Positions 13,801 through 24,880 of a stretch of DNA of 64,000 nucleotides are shown here, piece by piece. How positions within the stretch are numbered: position 1 is the stretch's first letter; the number at the start of each line of letters is the position of its first letter. Both the position numbers and the translations under genes were made by a program. The stretch is from NCBI RefSeq assembly GCF_030867145.1, contig NC_134428.1, positions 8,742,001-8,806,000 of the forward strand, read 5' to 3'. The notes under the pieces were generated by a model. It ran no database searches and was not told where the DNA came from. It saw nothing but the letters and a program-made list of their open reading frames with translations. Source of the DNA: Opisthocomus hoazin. Taxonomy: Eukaryota > Chordata > Aves > Opisthocomiformes > Opisthocomidae.

Positions 13801-16800
13801 GGACAAGGCCACACCTCCACACAGACTAAAAAGCAGGGAGACCAGAGGCATGACATCTCTTCAGAAGCACGGAATGTAGTATTTTTCTATTAAAACTACA
13901 TAAATAGACAAACTGCAGCTAGACATTAAACTGTCAGGTTGGGAGGCACATACAAGTACACGCAAGTCCTCCCAGACTCAATTCACCCCACATGATATTA
14001 AACCACGTGCTTGTTCTTCCGCTTTCCCCAAAGCTTATGTAACTGAAAAACTATTTGTGGTACGATAGCGTTTGTAATGGCCCACAGTCCATTAGACCAG
14101 TGTACAAACTGACCCAGCTGCCTTGGGACGCTGCAATTCTTGCCTTAAAGACACTATAATCAAAGCAGAGTTTTCTGCAGTTGCTGCCCATGAGAAAAGA
14201 GGTACAAGCTCAGAGATGGAACCGAAGCTCTAGCAGTCGGAATTCAACATTCACAGTTTGACCCTTTGTTGTACCACTGGCATAGCTGTCACCACAGACC
14301 TCGCTCCCTAGTTCAACTGTTCCTGAAATATCTTCTAAGTCGCAACTTAGATACTTCAAGCAGTACACCCTATGAGAATAATTTTATTTGGGTAAGCATA
14401 TTAATATCAGTTTAGCCCAGCCTTTACAACCCAATTGCCACAGTGATACCAGGAGTTACAATTCTTCCCTAATATGGAGTATAACACCTTTCAGCTCTCA
14501 GATGACCACTTTCCATTTCAGTTTTGGGCTTTTTTGAAATAAGTGGTTTCATGCTATTTAATTTTGATGATGCCATTCCTGGCAAATCAAAATCACAGAT
14601 CAGTATATTGTGCTCTACACAAAGAGCTGGTTAACAACAAGTAATCCAAGCGCACACAGATGAGGAGCAGCCTACAAATCCTGCCTGCACACCGTAAGTT
14701 ATGTAAGACCCGGCAACATACCCTCCTTCACTGGAATTACAAAGTATACATTCCTCTCCTGGTACGTAAATTTAAAGCATGTGAGACACAGTGAGAGGAG
14801 GAAATTATGAGCTGCACTGCCTTTCATGCACATTTATGTAAATGCCACGATTATATTAATCAAAACAGCACTACGTAAATTTGAACACGGATCAAAGAAA
14901 TGCAAATATTTATATAACAGTTTGAGTGGGAAACATTTTTGACAGTTCTTTGCTAGGAAAAGATTACAATGATCAGCTATCTGAAAATTAAAGCTGGAAT
15001 TTGGCTGTTTCTTAGAATTCAAGTGTTCGGCAGACCTTTGGGGACCCAATTCCTTTCTATGCTTACAGGCATGCTCAGGAATCAAATTACCCTCAAAATG
15101 AAAACTTAACCCTAAACCAGCATAAAATGCCTAATTACTATCCTGAATATAATAGAATTCCAATTTTCCATTTTTACTTTTCTTAGTATTTGGCTTCCTG
15201 CAATAATAAATACAAGTACTCCAATGCCATTTCCTATATAAAGTGGCCGCAGTATTGCTTTCCCACTACTTCCTCAAAAGATGTACGTGCAAGATGAAAA
15301 AAAAAGATGAACCTTTTATAAAAAGCATGTTATAAGAACAATTGCAATATATTCTTTGGCAGATGCATAGTCTCAAAAGTTATTTTAAATCTGTTAAAGA
15401 AGTTAGAACAGGTCTGCAAGCGACTCAGACTTTGAGGAGAGCTCTTGGGAACACTTTCTTGGCTGTCTTGCAATCCAGAACAGAGGAGATGAGGGAGGAA
15501 GAATTAGTAATTTTTTTCCAAGTAGTTTCATGGTTTTAGCACTATCAAACTGTATATTACAGGCCATTATTGCTGTCTTCAAGACTTCACATGCCCTGGA
15601 AACTTATGTAGCTCAGCTGTACACCACACAGTGTACTTCAAGAGGAAAAGTGTGTCACATTACTAAAAAGCACGAAGAAGTCCCCTAAATATTATGAGCC
15701 ACTGAGTTTCTGGGATGATACTTGCAGCTGGAAAGCAAAATAAAAGCTCTCATTTGTCCACTTTTCTACTTCTGACTTCTAACAAGGACTAAAATTTGTT
15801 TTGAAGGGTCTGTTTCAGAATGCAGAGCAGATCTGTGGAAGCTGTTATGCTTTTCCATGTCGCTACAAGATGTTTGGCAGTCCCCGCTGTCTTGCCACAT
15901 GCTCCTCCCAGCTGCAATTCCATTTTGGCCATCCCACTGAGCTCTCTAAGGGACTATCAGAGCCTGAGGACGCTGATGTTGACAGCTACCATCAATTAAA
16001 ACAAAAATAATTACAAATGAAAACCAAGTTTCCTTTTTCTGAGTGGACGACTACTCTTCTCTTCCTAGAGACAGCAGTTCCCCAGACGGAGAGTTACCAT
16101 TCTAATACCACGCTGTCACTTATGAATTGCCAATTGACTGTCACACACCAGGGAGAGATCTCACTGCCTCCCCAATACTCTGGTTTACATGCAGAAGGGT
16201 GCAGCTGGTTCTCTGCCCTGCTCTTTTGCTTTCTTTGTTTGATTTCCTTCTACTCACTACGTATTTTATTTCCCCATCTTTGCATTCAACTATTATTAGA
16301 GCCTACCTTCAAATGGACAACAGCTATGCTACCAGATTATTTTTATGCAGCAAGATTTGGGTCATTTTTCAGGTTAAGTTAGATAAAAACTTTAAAATCC
16401 TCGATGAAGCACACATGATGCAACATTTTGTGAGAGAAATGGGGTGCTATAATATTTAATAAAAAGTAGATAAGACTAGTTTCTAAGGGTTCTGCTTTTC
16501 CCCTAGGCAACAGATGACAAGCAGCTCTTGGAATTTCTCTGTGCAGTGCTACATATCTTTCTGTCACTAAATTTTTATTTCTTCATGAACTTGATTCTGT
16601 CTCAGACTGGGGAGATAGAAGATATTACACGATTTCACTGGTGTTTATGTAGTGGAACGCAATTTGATTTTTATAGCATTCTTCCAGTACTTCTAATTTT
16701 AAGCCATAAAGGTGATCTGACTGTATGCTTTAATTTTCATTCAGAAGAGTAAAGAAAATATGAACGCATAGTTTTGAAAAAATACCCTCCCCTCCTGTTC

Positions 16801-19800
16801 TATGTTTTCAGCTACATGTCTGCAGATACCTATCCCCTCCTTGTTTCTGTGGTCAGGCCAGCCTCCCAAACTCAGTGCCACCGCCATGGACTAATGCAGG
16901 CAGGCACAAAGAAGCAGCATGGGCTTAACGCAAAACAGTGACCATCACAGGGTTAGGAAGTGACAGGAGGTGACTTCGTGCTTAAAGTTGTTTCACACTG
17001 CCATGAGCACAGCAGCAAAACAACTTACCTTCTCAGGTAGAGAAAAGCACAGCCACAAGGCTAATTCTGCTAACAAAGCAGGTTTAGGTAAATAATATCC
17101 TGCTTTCAACATAAAGAGAGCTAAGCTTCAGTTTTAATATCTTGAATGTCCTGAAATGACGTGCTCAGACTGCGTGCTGGCCATTTAGCACCTATATACA
17201 CGTCTGGCACCCCAGGCTTCTGCTCTGCCCTTCCCTTTGCAGCACTGGCTAAGGTTCCATCCATAAAGAATCTTCTGTTTGAATCTTCTATTAATTTAGA
17301 ATACAACAAGCAAGCGCTAGCAGTATTAGTCAGTCTGAAGCACAGATCACAGCCTCACGAGAAAACTTTTCCAGTCTTTTGCTAAAGGCTTTCAGCAAAA
17401 GGAAAAATTATACCTATACTTTGCTATTTTTTTCCCCTTTTTAAGTTTGCATTCCTCTGAAGAAACTCAAGCCAAAACATTCATTCTACTTAAGCTTGCC
17501 ATACGTGCATTCTTCTGCAGCAGCTACATATCTGACTGATTACTGCTTGTGTTAGCTTTATTAGAGATCAGAGCCTTTTACCTCATGGCAGTTAATAAAG
17601 CTCAGCATTTCATAAAAAACTGAAGCCCCTCCTCCCCCTTCCTGGTTCACACTGTCCAAATGCTGTTTGTTTCAGAATGTCTTTGGAGGTCCTAAGCCTG
17701 CTTTGACTCTGGTGATATTAATCCATAAAGCGGAAAGGATTAATGGCTAAGGGTACAAAAAAAAAAATCTCATAATTCTCATTCACACAGGATCTTGAGG
17801 TTAGACTCAAGCTTACGACTATTACAGCATATACGTTATCATTTTGTCAAATATTATTTCCTAATAACACCTAGTTATTTTTAGGAAAGATACTAGAAAG
17901 TAAAATGGGTTAAACCAAGCATTGTTCTTTTCACATCTTACACTAACCAGGAAAACCTCCTGAAGTGTCACTTATTTCAGAAAGAAGAGTGTTCTTCCTG
18001 GTAACTGTTATCTAAATATCATCTTAATTTATAACTGGATATTAATTTTGTTACAAAAGATGATGCTTAATTCATGAGAGGGAAAGCAGGAAGAGGAGAA
18101 ATGTTTTACTTACACCAAGAAAACCAGAACTGAAAATGAAAAGGAAACCATAAATACAGAGAGAATTAAAAGCTTACAAAAAGGAAAAACACATCAGCAG
18201 TCATTGCCTTGAAAACAATTCCCTACATGGGGCTGCCCTCTGCCCAGATGGGGAGAGTACGCAGCCTCGCCAGCCCGAGGATGGCGTCCAGCCATGACCC
18301 ACCGGTGAGCACGCAGCAGGGAGAACCCGGCAGCTTCCCCCGTCTCCCCAGGCCTGGCCTCCCCTCCAGCTCCGCCCACAGCACGGCTACTGGGTCGTGC
18401 TGGCAGGTGAAACACAGGGGCCTGGCTTGTAGCAGGTCTGTGCTCCAGCAGGGAGCCTGGTTGGGAACCCAGCAGCTCTGCACTCCCGCGGCAGCGGCCA
18501 GCTCAAGAAAGCCAGTTGCTAAACAGGGCACTTTCTGCCTTTGCCTGGAGCACGGCCCCCTCTCCCAGCTGTCAGCACTGACTTTCTGCCAAGGAGCAGT
18601 GGGTACCTCTGCCCCTTGGATGTCATCATCCTGGAGAAGCAGCAGCAGGACTGAATCTCAATACAGTTCAAGTGGAATTGCTTTTGCCAACACATACAGC
18701 CCTAAAATGAGGTGCCCAGTTTGTCAAGGCAGTATGATAGATGGTCCCTGGATTGTGCTTACAATAAAACAGTTCTTGCACACTAACTGTATCATGAACC
18801 CATCCCCTTGTACTATTTGGGGTCCACTTATGTCTTCCAGATCTGAAATCCCATAGATCTTGGCATGCCTGAAGTTACCCTTTCTTAAGCAAGGGTTTTC
18901 TTCTCCCTGTTCACCCACCCACCATAAACAAATTTACTTACCTGTATTCCCCCAATAAAAACTGCTTGCAAGGTGACCCTTGCTAGATATGCAATAGTTA
19001 GGTGAGAAACGTGGCATACCCTTAAGATTCCTGCGTGCTTGCTAACAGCATGATGAGACAGTGAGTCAGTACATACCACTAGCAGGTTTCAGGCAAAGAA
19101 GTCTCCATCAGCATATTACCTATATGCTCCCATGCAAATCCTAACAGCACATCACTTAACCATAGCCTGTCAAGCAAACCAACTTCCTAGATCTTTTATT
19201 TTTCCACTGGATAAACCTTAAATCAAAATTAGCCTCTAGACAGCACTGTCAGTGGTGCAATTACACATACACACATTAGATAACCAAATACAGGCTATTC
19301 CGTAAGCCAGTCATCATAGCCTGTCAGTATGGACTACTTCTTTCATTGACAACTCCTATAACCTAATGCTTCTGCAACCTTGACTTCTCCTTTTGGGTAC
19401 CTCAAATTAGCCACCGCTGCTCCCTGTACATCAGGGTTTGCATTGGCAGAAAGAGTGCCAGGGACAACTGCTTTTAATACAAAAGGACAACCACATGAGC
19501 ACTGAGTCAGGATCTCCACAGACATCTAAAGAGGAACCTAACAGATCAGGGCCCAGCTCCAGGCTGCCTACTGTATCTTTCTGGTCATAAAGAAGCTCTA
19601 CCCAGGTACAACAAAAGCACTTAACAGCTCACAAATGCAAGACTTACAGGAAAACCTATGAAATGACAGACGTGCCACCCAATGCATCCTTCAGTAAAGA
19701 AAAAAAGTGTGTTTTAAATTAGCTATTGCCAGAGTAACACTACTGTCCTTGTGAACTCAAGGGAGCATAACAAGCTAAGACAATACTCAAACCGAACACT

Positions 19801-22376
19801 AAGATCAGGATTCAGCTGCCTACGTGTGATATTGCTAGTGTCACATACTCCATGCAGTGTCCCACTGCGCCTCTTACTACCATGCTGGAAGAGTGTTGGT
19901 CTTCCAAGTCCTGCATCACAGCCTCCATCCACCCTGTGCACAGGTCTTGGGCACCTAAGGGCACTTCAAACAGAACCGTAACTCATTAACCTAAACACAT
20001 AATCCATCTCTCCAAAGACGAGCACCCTCTTTGAAAGCTACAGAGGCTATGGCAAACGAAGGAAGAATCTGGAACTTAAGGTTAGGAATTGAGAAATATA
20101 CACACATGTCCTCTCCAGCACACAATATGTCCTTTCTTGTGAAGATTCTGAATTTTTATCCAGCAAGTTTCATAATTATTGCAATGGCCCAAAAACTTGT
20201 GGTAAGCTTCATCCTCTTGTGCTGTCTGTGGCTTTGGAATCTTCTTTATCGAGATAGGACTTGTTACATGGTCTTGGAAAGCAATTTTGCAGCTCAATGA
20301 CCTACGTGCTAACTGCTTTACACCCTTTTGAACTGGCTACTTCTGCACTGTTACTTGTAACCGCATGGCTGACCCCATCCAGGTGCTCCCTCTCAATCCA
20401 ATGGGTTAAACTGCTTCTTAAAAGGAAAGAGCAGGAACCTTGATTTGCATTACTAGCACTAATACACACAAAATGCTACAGCTAGCAATATTACAACGTA
20501 TCTAGTGATACTACTACAGGGTACTGCAAGTGTGAGTTTTTCTCCTATTGTAAATATGCCCACATAAGTGCAACACAGAAAATTTACTGGCTTTTTGGTT
20601 TTTTTTTTTTTCTTCCACATTGCTATTTTGACAGGCTGTCTTTCAGGATTTCAGTGGGCTTTCTTTTTCAGAGAAGTCTGTCACATTTAACATCCGGTTC
20701 ACTCACAAGTAACAATACAAAAATCTTATCCAGAAGGCTAGAAATAGATTCCTATATCTGTTGATATATTTTGCTCAATTGTCTCTGCTTCTAGAAGGGG
20801 TTGGCCTCAGAAAGATAAAGATTTGTTGCATCTAACCACATCTCAGACTCTTGTGCTTCCTCTATGCTTTGAAACTCAGTGCAGTCTTATCCACACTGGC
20901 TCCCTCCACAGGGATATCCCTCCCACAGCCCCAGCTCATAGCAGAGATTTGTATTCCTGCTGGGTGCCTAATGTTTAATTTTGAAAGTATACCTTTAGTC
21001 TAACGAGGAAAAAAATGAACCTGGGTGCCTAGACCGATACGATAAGCACCACTGAATGCACAACTGCAGACAAACAGTAAGCATGTTTGCTTATTTCCCA
21101 CAACAGGTTTCATCCACCGAGACATGCCTTGAAGTTAGAGAATAAGCAAAAAAATAAGGGAGAAGGAAAGAGAAGGAAGATGAAGACAACCCTCTTTAAC
21201 CATCCTTTTTGCCACTCTCCAAACTACTGTTCATCTTGCCTTGAGGTATCATTAATAGACATTACATAGCAGTACACCCTACGGGGGTATAAACACTTGT
21301 CCACATACATACAGTTCTGGTGGAAGAACAGGATTATTTCCTGGGCTGGTTAACTCAGTGATGGGATCATCCAGTACCTCTTACTCGCCCAGCCCTTCCA
21401 ACAAGGCTTTTCCTGACAATTTGCCTTTATTTAGTCTTAAATGGGTGAAATTCACCTGTCCACAGTGGTTTACAAGATCAGGCAAAGGTATTGCATTAAC
21501 TCCTGCAAAAATCTTTGGAAATAAGAAATAGAAACCACTACTTCCCTTCTGCACACCCTTGCCAGTCCTGGGGTTCATGCAACATCACAGAAATTGGACT
21601 GTAGGAAATACATGAAGTGGTAGTCAGAGGAATTGTATTCTGCCTGGTCCTTGTCAGAGAATGTTTACTGGCTGGTATTTCTCTCTCATACTCAACTCTT
21701 GATTATACTAGCTATCAAATCAACATCTGCAGCCTGGTGGGAAAGTCATCCTGAATTAGATCCCTGAACCTTCTCTGGATTTCAAGTTCTTTATTACACT
21801 ATAATAAATACAGCTATTTTGGGAAAAAGACAAGATGCTTTACACTTGGCACAATTATGAGGCTATCATTAATGCTAGATAAATCCAAAAAGGCAAATAA
21901 GTTCAGTGCAGCAAAGCAGAGGGTTACACTCTTTATTACAAAACAGGATATAAAAGGTTATCAAAAACAAAACAACAAGATACAGAGCATATTTGAAACA
22001 GCTCAATTCTCCCAGCTGTCTCAATACATTTCTGCGTCATGTCCCAGGAGCAGATACAGAAGATGATGCAACAGTTGTACTGAATCTTGAGTTTTAACGT
22101 TCAGAAATAACCTCGCGTTATTGTGGAACTAGAGCTAGTTCTGCTGAGGTCGCTCAGAGCTGAAGCTACCATTATTTTCATGTGACATCCACTTTTTCCC
22201 CACTTATTTCTGTCCCCAGCTTGGACAACATTAACGTTTTCTCTGCCAGGGTGATTTTTCTGACTTTACAGTCTGTCTTTGTACATTCTTTGAGCTTGGT
22301 TGTGAATAAATGTTTTTTCCCTCCCTAACATTTAAGGGAATGAGCCTTCAATTGCAATGCATTCCACTTTCCCCTG
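1869..22376. other. 20 kb non-coding stretch, no gene recognised
   Basis: Mostly AT-rich sequence. Slightly GC-richer pockets occur near 4.5-4.8, 6.6-7.1 and 18.2-18.6 kb and give longer chance ORFs (up to 215 codons at 18,209-18,856). None has a recognisable domain or consistent exon boundaries. Small simple repeats are (AAAT)n near 3,476-3,490 and (TAA)n near 11,745-11,761. Isolated consensus splice donors are visible on the minus strand (for example ending at 10,374 and 18,942), but without supporting coding similarity. Likely intronic or intergenic. Confidence 0.45.
11714..11745. repeat. imperfect inverted repeat (hairpin)
   Basis: TAGCTATCAACCAG is followed after CTACTAC by CTGGTTAGCTA. 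The arms pair over 11 bp with a 3-base bulge and a 7-base loop. It lies just left of a TAA-rich tract. No function is implied. Confidence 0.5.
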
Positions 22377-22377
22377 T

Positions 22378-22455
22378 CACAGAATAGCTGAGGTTAAAAG
22401 GGACCACTGGAGGTCACCTGGTCTGACCCCCCTGCTCAAGCAGGGCCAGCTTTTC
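22378..22455 (-). mobile_element. CR1 LINE 3'-end fragment, antisense
   Basis: The + strand reads CACAGAATAGCTGAGG, then GGGACCACTGGAGGTCACCTGGTCTGACC, then CCCCTGCTCAAGCAGGGCCAG (given in pieces). This is the reverse complement of a CR1 tail: octamer end, 'TTGGACTAGATGACCTCC' block and the CTGCTCAAGCAG palindrome. It is non-coding and about 80 bp long. It sits head-to-head with the sense CR1 tail that begins about 10-20 bp to its right. Confidence 0.88.
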
Positions 22456-22464
22456 TCCTATGGA

Positions 22465-22595
22465 GGGAGAGGAGAAACATCTCCTTTAGAGTTTTCAAGA
22501 GCGTGTTACAGCTGATCTGATCTAATGACAGCAATAACCCTGCTTCACGGGAGAGGCTGGACCAGACAACCTGCAGAGGTACTGTCCATCTATAT
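22465..22595 (+). mobile_element. CR1 LINE 3'-end fragment, sense
   Basis: A degraded CR1 tail in + orientation. 'GAGTTTTCAAGAGCGTGTTA' corresponds to the 'GAGATATTCAAGACCCACCT' segment of the copy at 39.4 kb. 'ATCTGATCTAATGACAG' and 'CCCTGCTTCACGGGAGAGG' precede 'GGCTGGACCAGACAACCTGC' and 'AGAGGTACTGTCCATCTAT'. The octamer end is eroded. Compared with the 37.9 kb copy it is clearly older. Together with the antisense tail on its left it makes an inverted pair. Confidence 0.8.
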
Positions 22596-23189
22596 CACTA
22601 ATCCCATAAATAGGAGTGCGCTTCACTCAGCTGAAAGGTTTTCCATGTTTTCTTGGTCAAAAAGCACCCCCATCCAACAAGCCAAAGAATGCCTCAGTCA
22701 CTGTACGTCATTGCATCTGATTTCACTCACACAATGCAGTTCTACATCCACTACTGGCAAGCAGACACCTCCCTAGCAGCTGAAGACTTCAGATGCTGTC
22801 TTATTAGACCACATACAGCTATTTTTAATGCTATGATGGCTTGGTTTCACAACGCTAGTTGAATCTCAGCTTCCTTTTATGAAATATTGATAGCTTTTTG
22901 ATGATACTTTGTACACCCGTGGGTTTTTCATTCATCTAAAAAGTCATTACTAATGCTTGCACAATAAGGGATTGTTTTAGCAAACAAAGATAACAGTAGC
23001 TAGGTCAAGAACAACATGAGTGAGTTAAAATTACAAAAGGAAATAAAGCCACTTAGAATTCAACAACATAACCACCACAATATTTAAGTGTATTATTGCC
23101 TATTAACCTACCTACTGTTCTTCACAGTACATCTAGTATTAAATAAACAGAAGAGTATACTCCAGTCACCTGTGTAAGCTTGAGTCAGA
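22596..23189. other. non-coding stretch between CR1 tail and R2 remnant
   Basis: AT-rich DNA with short chance frames and nothing recognised. No 28S rDNA-like sequence is seen, which matters for interpreting the R2 remnant that follows. Confidence 0.5.
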
Positions 23190-24723
23190 AGGCAGTGGTT
23201 TCCAGCACTATACAAGAAATAACAACCATGGCTTTTGCGGACGATTTGGTACTCTTGAGTGGATCAAGGGTTGGGATGAAAGAAAACATTACAATACTAG
23301 AGGCCAACTAAAGACTCATATAAGATCAATGACTGCCCTAATTGGACAATTAACGGCACCCCCATTAATATGACCGAGGCTGTTAGCTCTGAGAAATATT
23401 TGGGAGTACAAATTGACCCATGGATAGGAATATCGAAACCAGAGCTACTAGAAAAACTGCAGGGATGGTTAGAACCAATTGGCAGTGCTCCACTTAAACC
23501 ATTACAGAAAATTGGTATCTTAAAAGGCTATACACTCCCAAGATTGATCTACTTGGTGGACCAAACCGATGTGAAAGCCACGTACCTCGAAACCCTTGAC
23601 TTGGCAATATGAACAGCTGTCAAGGAGTGGCTACATCTACCACCAAGCACATGTGATGCTATCCTGTCTTCCATCACTTGGGATGGTGGTCTGGGTATTA
23701 CCAGACTTTTGGGACTGATCCCAAGTGTAAAAGTCCAAAGACTGCATCATATTGCACAGTCTCCTGATGAAGTAACAGAGGAGGTGGCCCAACAAGAGGG
23801 AATAGAAAAGGAATTTGAAAAATTGTGAATTACAGCTGGTGGCAACAAGAATAAAATTCCATCCATTTGGGATCCAAAAGCAATATGGTTATATCCAAGG
23901 AATTGGGTGAGGACAAATCAGCATCTGAATGGGAAATTCCAACTCAAAAAACCATCTTTCCTCAACCCTGTGACTGGAGAAGACAAGGATTTATAAACTG
24001 GACAAAACTTTTATCCCAAGGTTTTGGAATATCAAATTTTGAAAAGGATAAAATCAGTAATAACTGGATTGAACATTAAAGGGGCATTCCTCACAGGAAA
24101 ATCATCACAGCCTTGCAATTACATGTGAACATCTACCCCACAAGGGAATTTCTAGCTAGGGGTAGAAAAGATAATCAACTAAAATCATTTCAGCACTGCG
24201 GGGCGGACAAAGAGAACTCTTCCCATATCATCAGCTATTGCCCTGCAGTCCAGGATGCCAGGATCAAAAGGCATAATTACCTTTGTGAACCGCTGGCGAA
24301 TGAAGTAAAGAAAAAGGAGTGGGTCGTCTTTCAAGAGCCTCTGCTTAAGGATAACAGCAACGAATTGTACAAACCGGACTTGGTATTTGTTAGATGTGAC
24401 CAAGCATTGGTGGTGGACATCACGGCGATATACGAGAATAAACCAATTCATTGGCAGATGCAGCAACAGAAAAAGTAACGAAATATCAACATCTGAGAAA
24501 TCAAGTTTAGGAACTAACAATTACAACTAATATTAAATTTATGGGTTTCCCACTCTGTGCATGTGGAAAATGGTATCAAGGCAATTACAAGTTACTGACT
24601 GATTTGGGCCTCTCCTCCTCCCGATGCGAGAAATTTGCTCGCTGTTTATCAAATCGAACACTATTCACCTCTGTGGACATAATACATATATTTGCAAGTA
24701 AAATGCAGACTGTTACAGCTTAA
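23190..24723 (+). pseudogene. R2 retrotransposon ORF remnant (RT motif C to endonuclease C-terminus)
   Basis: This is the relic of the single R2 ORF, which in intact elements has N-terminal zinc-finger/Myb DNA binding, RT, CCHC knuckle and a restriction-like endonuclease. Only the part from RT motif C onward remains. The ADD catalytic pair (23,240-23,245) is intact. An internal deletion plus frameshift then joins ...ITILEA to PTKDSYKINDC, losing roughly 20 residues. The frame runs 23,325-23,609, meets TGA, reads on to TGA at about 23,826, and then to a frameshift near 23,960. The next frame runs through a TAA at 24,077-24,079 to TAA at about 24,476. A last frame with a TAG in it covers 24,470-24,723. 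The CCHC knuckle (24,188-24,241) has Phe in place of its first Cys. The endonuclease PD-X12-D triad (24,374-24,418) is still present. It cannot encode a functional protein. Confidence 0.85.
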
Positions 24724-24880
24724 TATCGTATCATGTTAATCAATTGTAAACAAACTGATTGTGTACCTGTTCGGTAGGAAAAGCGATTAGAGTGGTGGTA
24801 TTTCATCAACAGCTGGGAAGGCGATAGTATGTAGGGATGACATCGGGTTCTCAAAATCATGATGCACCCTATACCAAACA
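23190..24880 (+). mobile_element. degenerate, 5'-truncated R2-type non-LTR retrotransposon outside rDNA
   Basis: Conceptual translation in shifting frames recovers the C-terminal half of an R2 protein in the right order. In order these are the RT motif C AFADDLVLLSGS, YKINDCPNWTINGTPI, KYLGVQIDPW, WLHLPPSTCD, DGGLGITRL, IPSVKVQRLHHIAQSPDE, YPTREFLARGR, a zinc-knuckle region, CPAVQDARIKRHN, KEWVVFQEPLL, KPDLVF...VVDI, and GKWYQGN followed by LLTDLGLSSSR. R2 elements normally insert by target-primed reverse transcription at one sequence in the 28S rRNA gene. Neither flank here shows 28S sequence. The 5' limit lies just before motif C. The 3' limit is uncertain: the coding similarity ends at 24,723 and the remainder is presumed 3' UTR. 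Confidence 0.88.

Noticed and set aside
18209-18856. 215-codon open frame in a GC-richer pocket (+)
   Set aside because: No recognisable domain, low-complexity Ser/Pro/Ala composition, overlapping minus-strand frames of similar openness, and no consistent splice or polyadenylation context. Best explained by reduced stop density.
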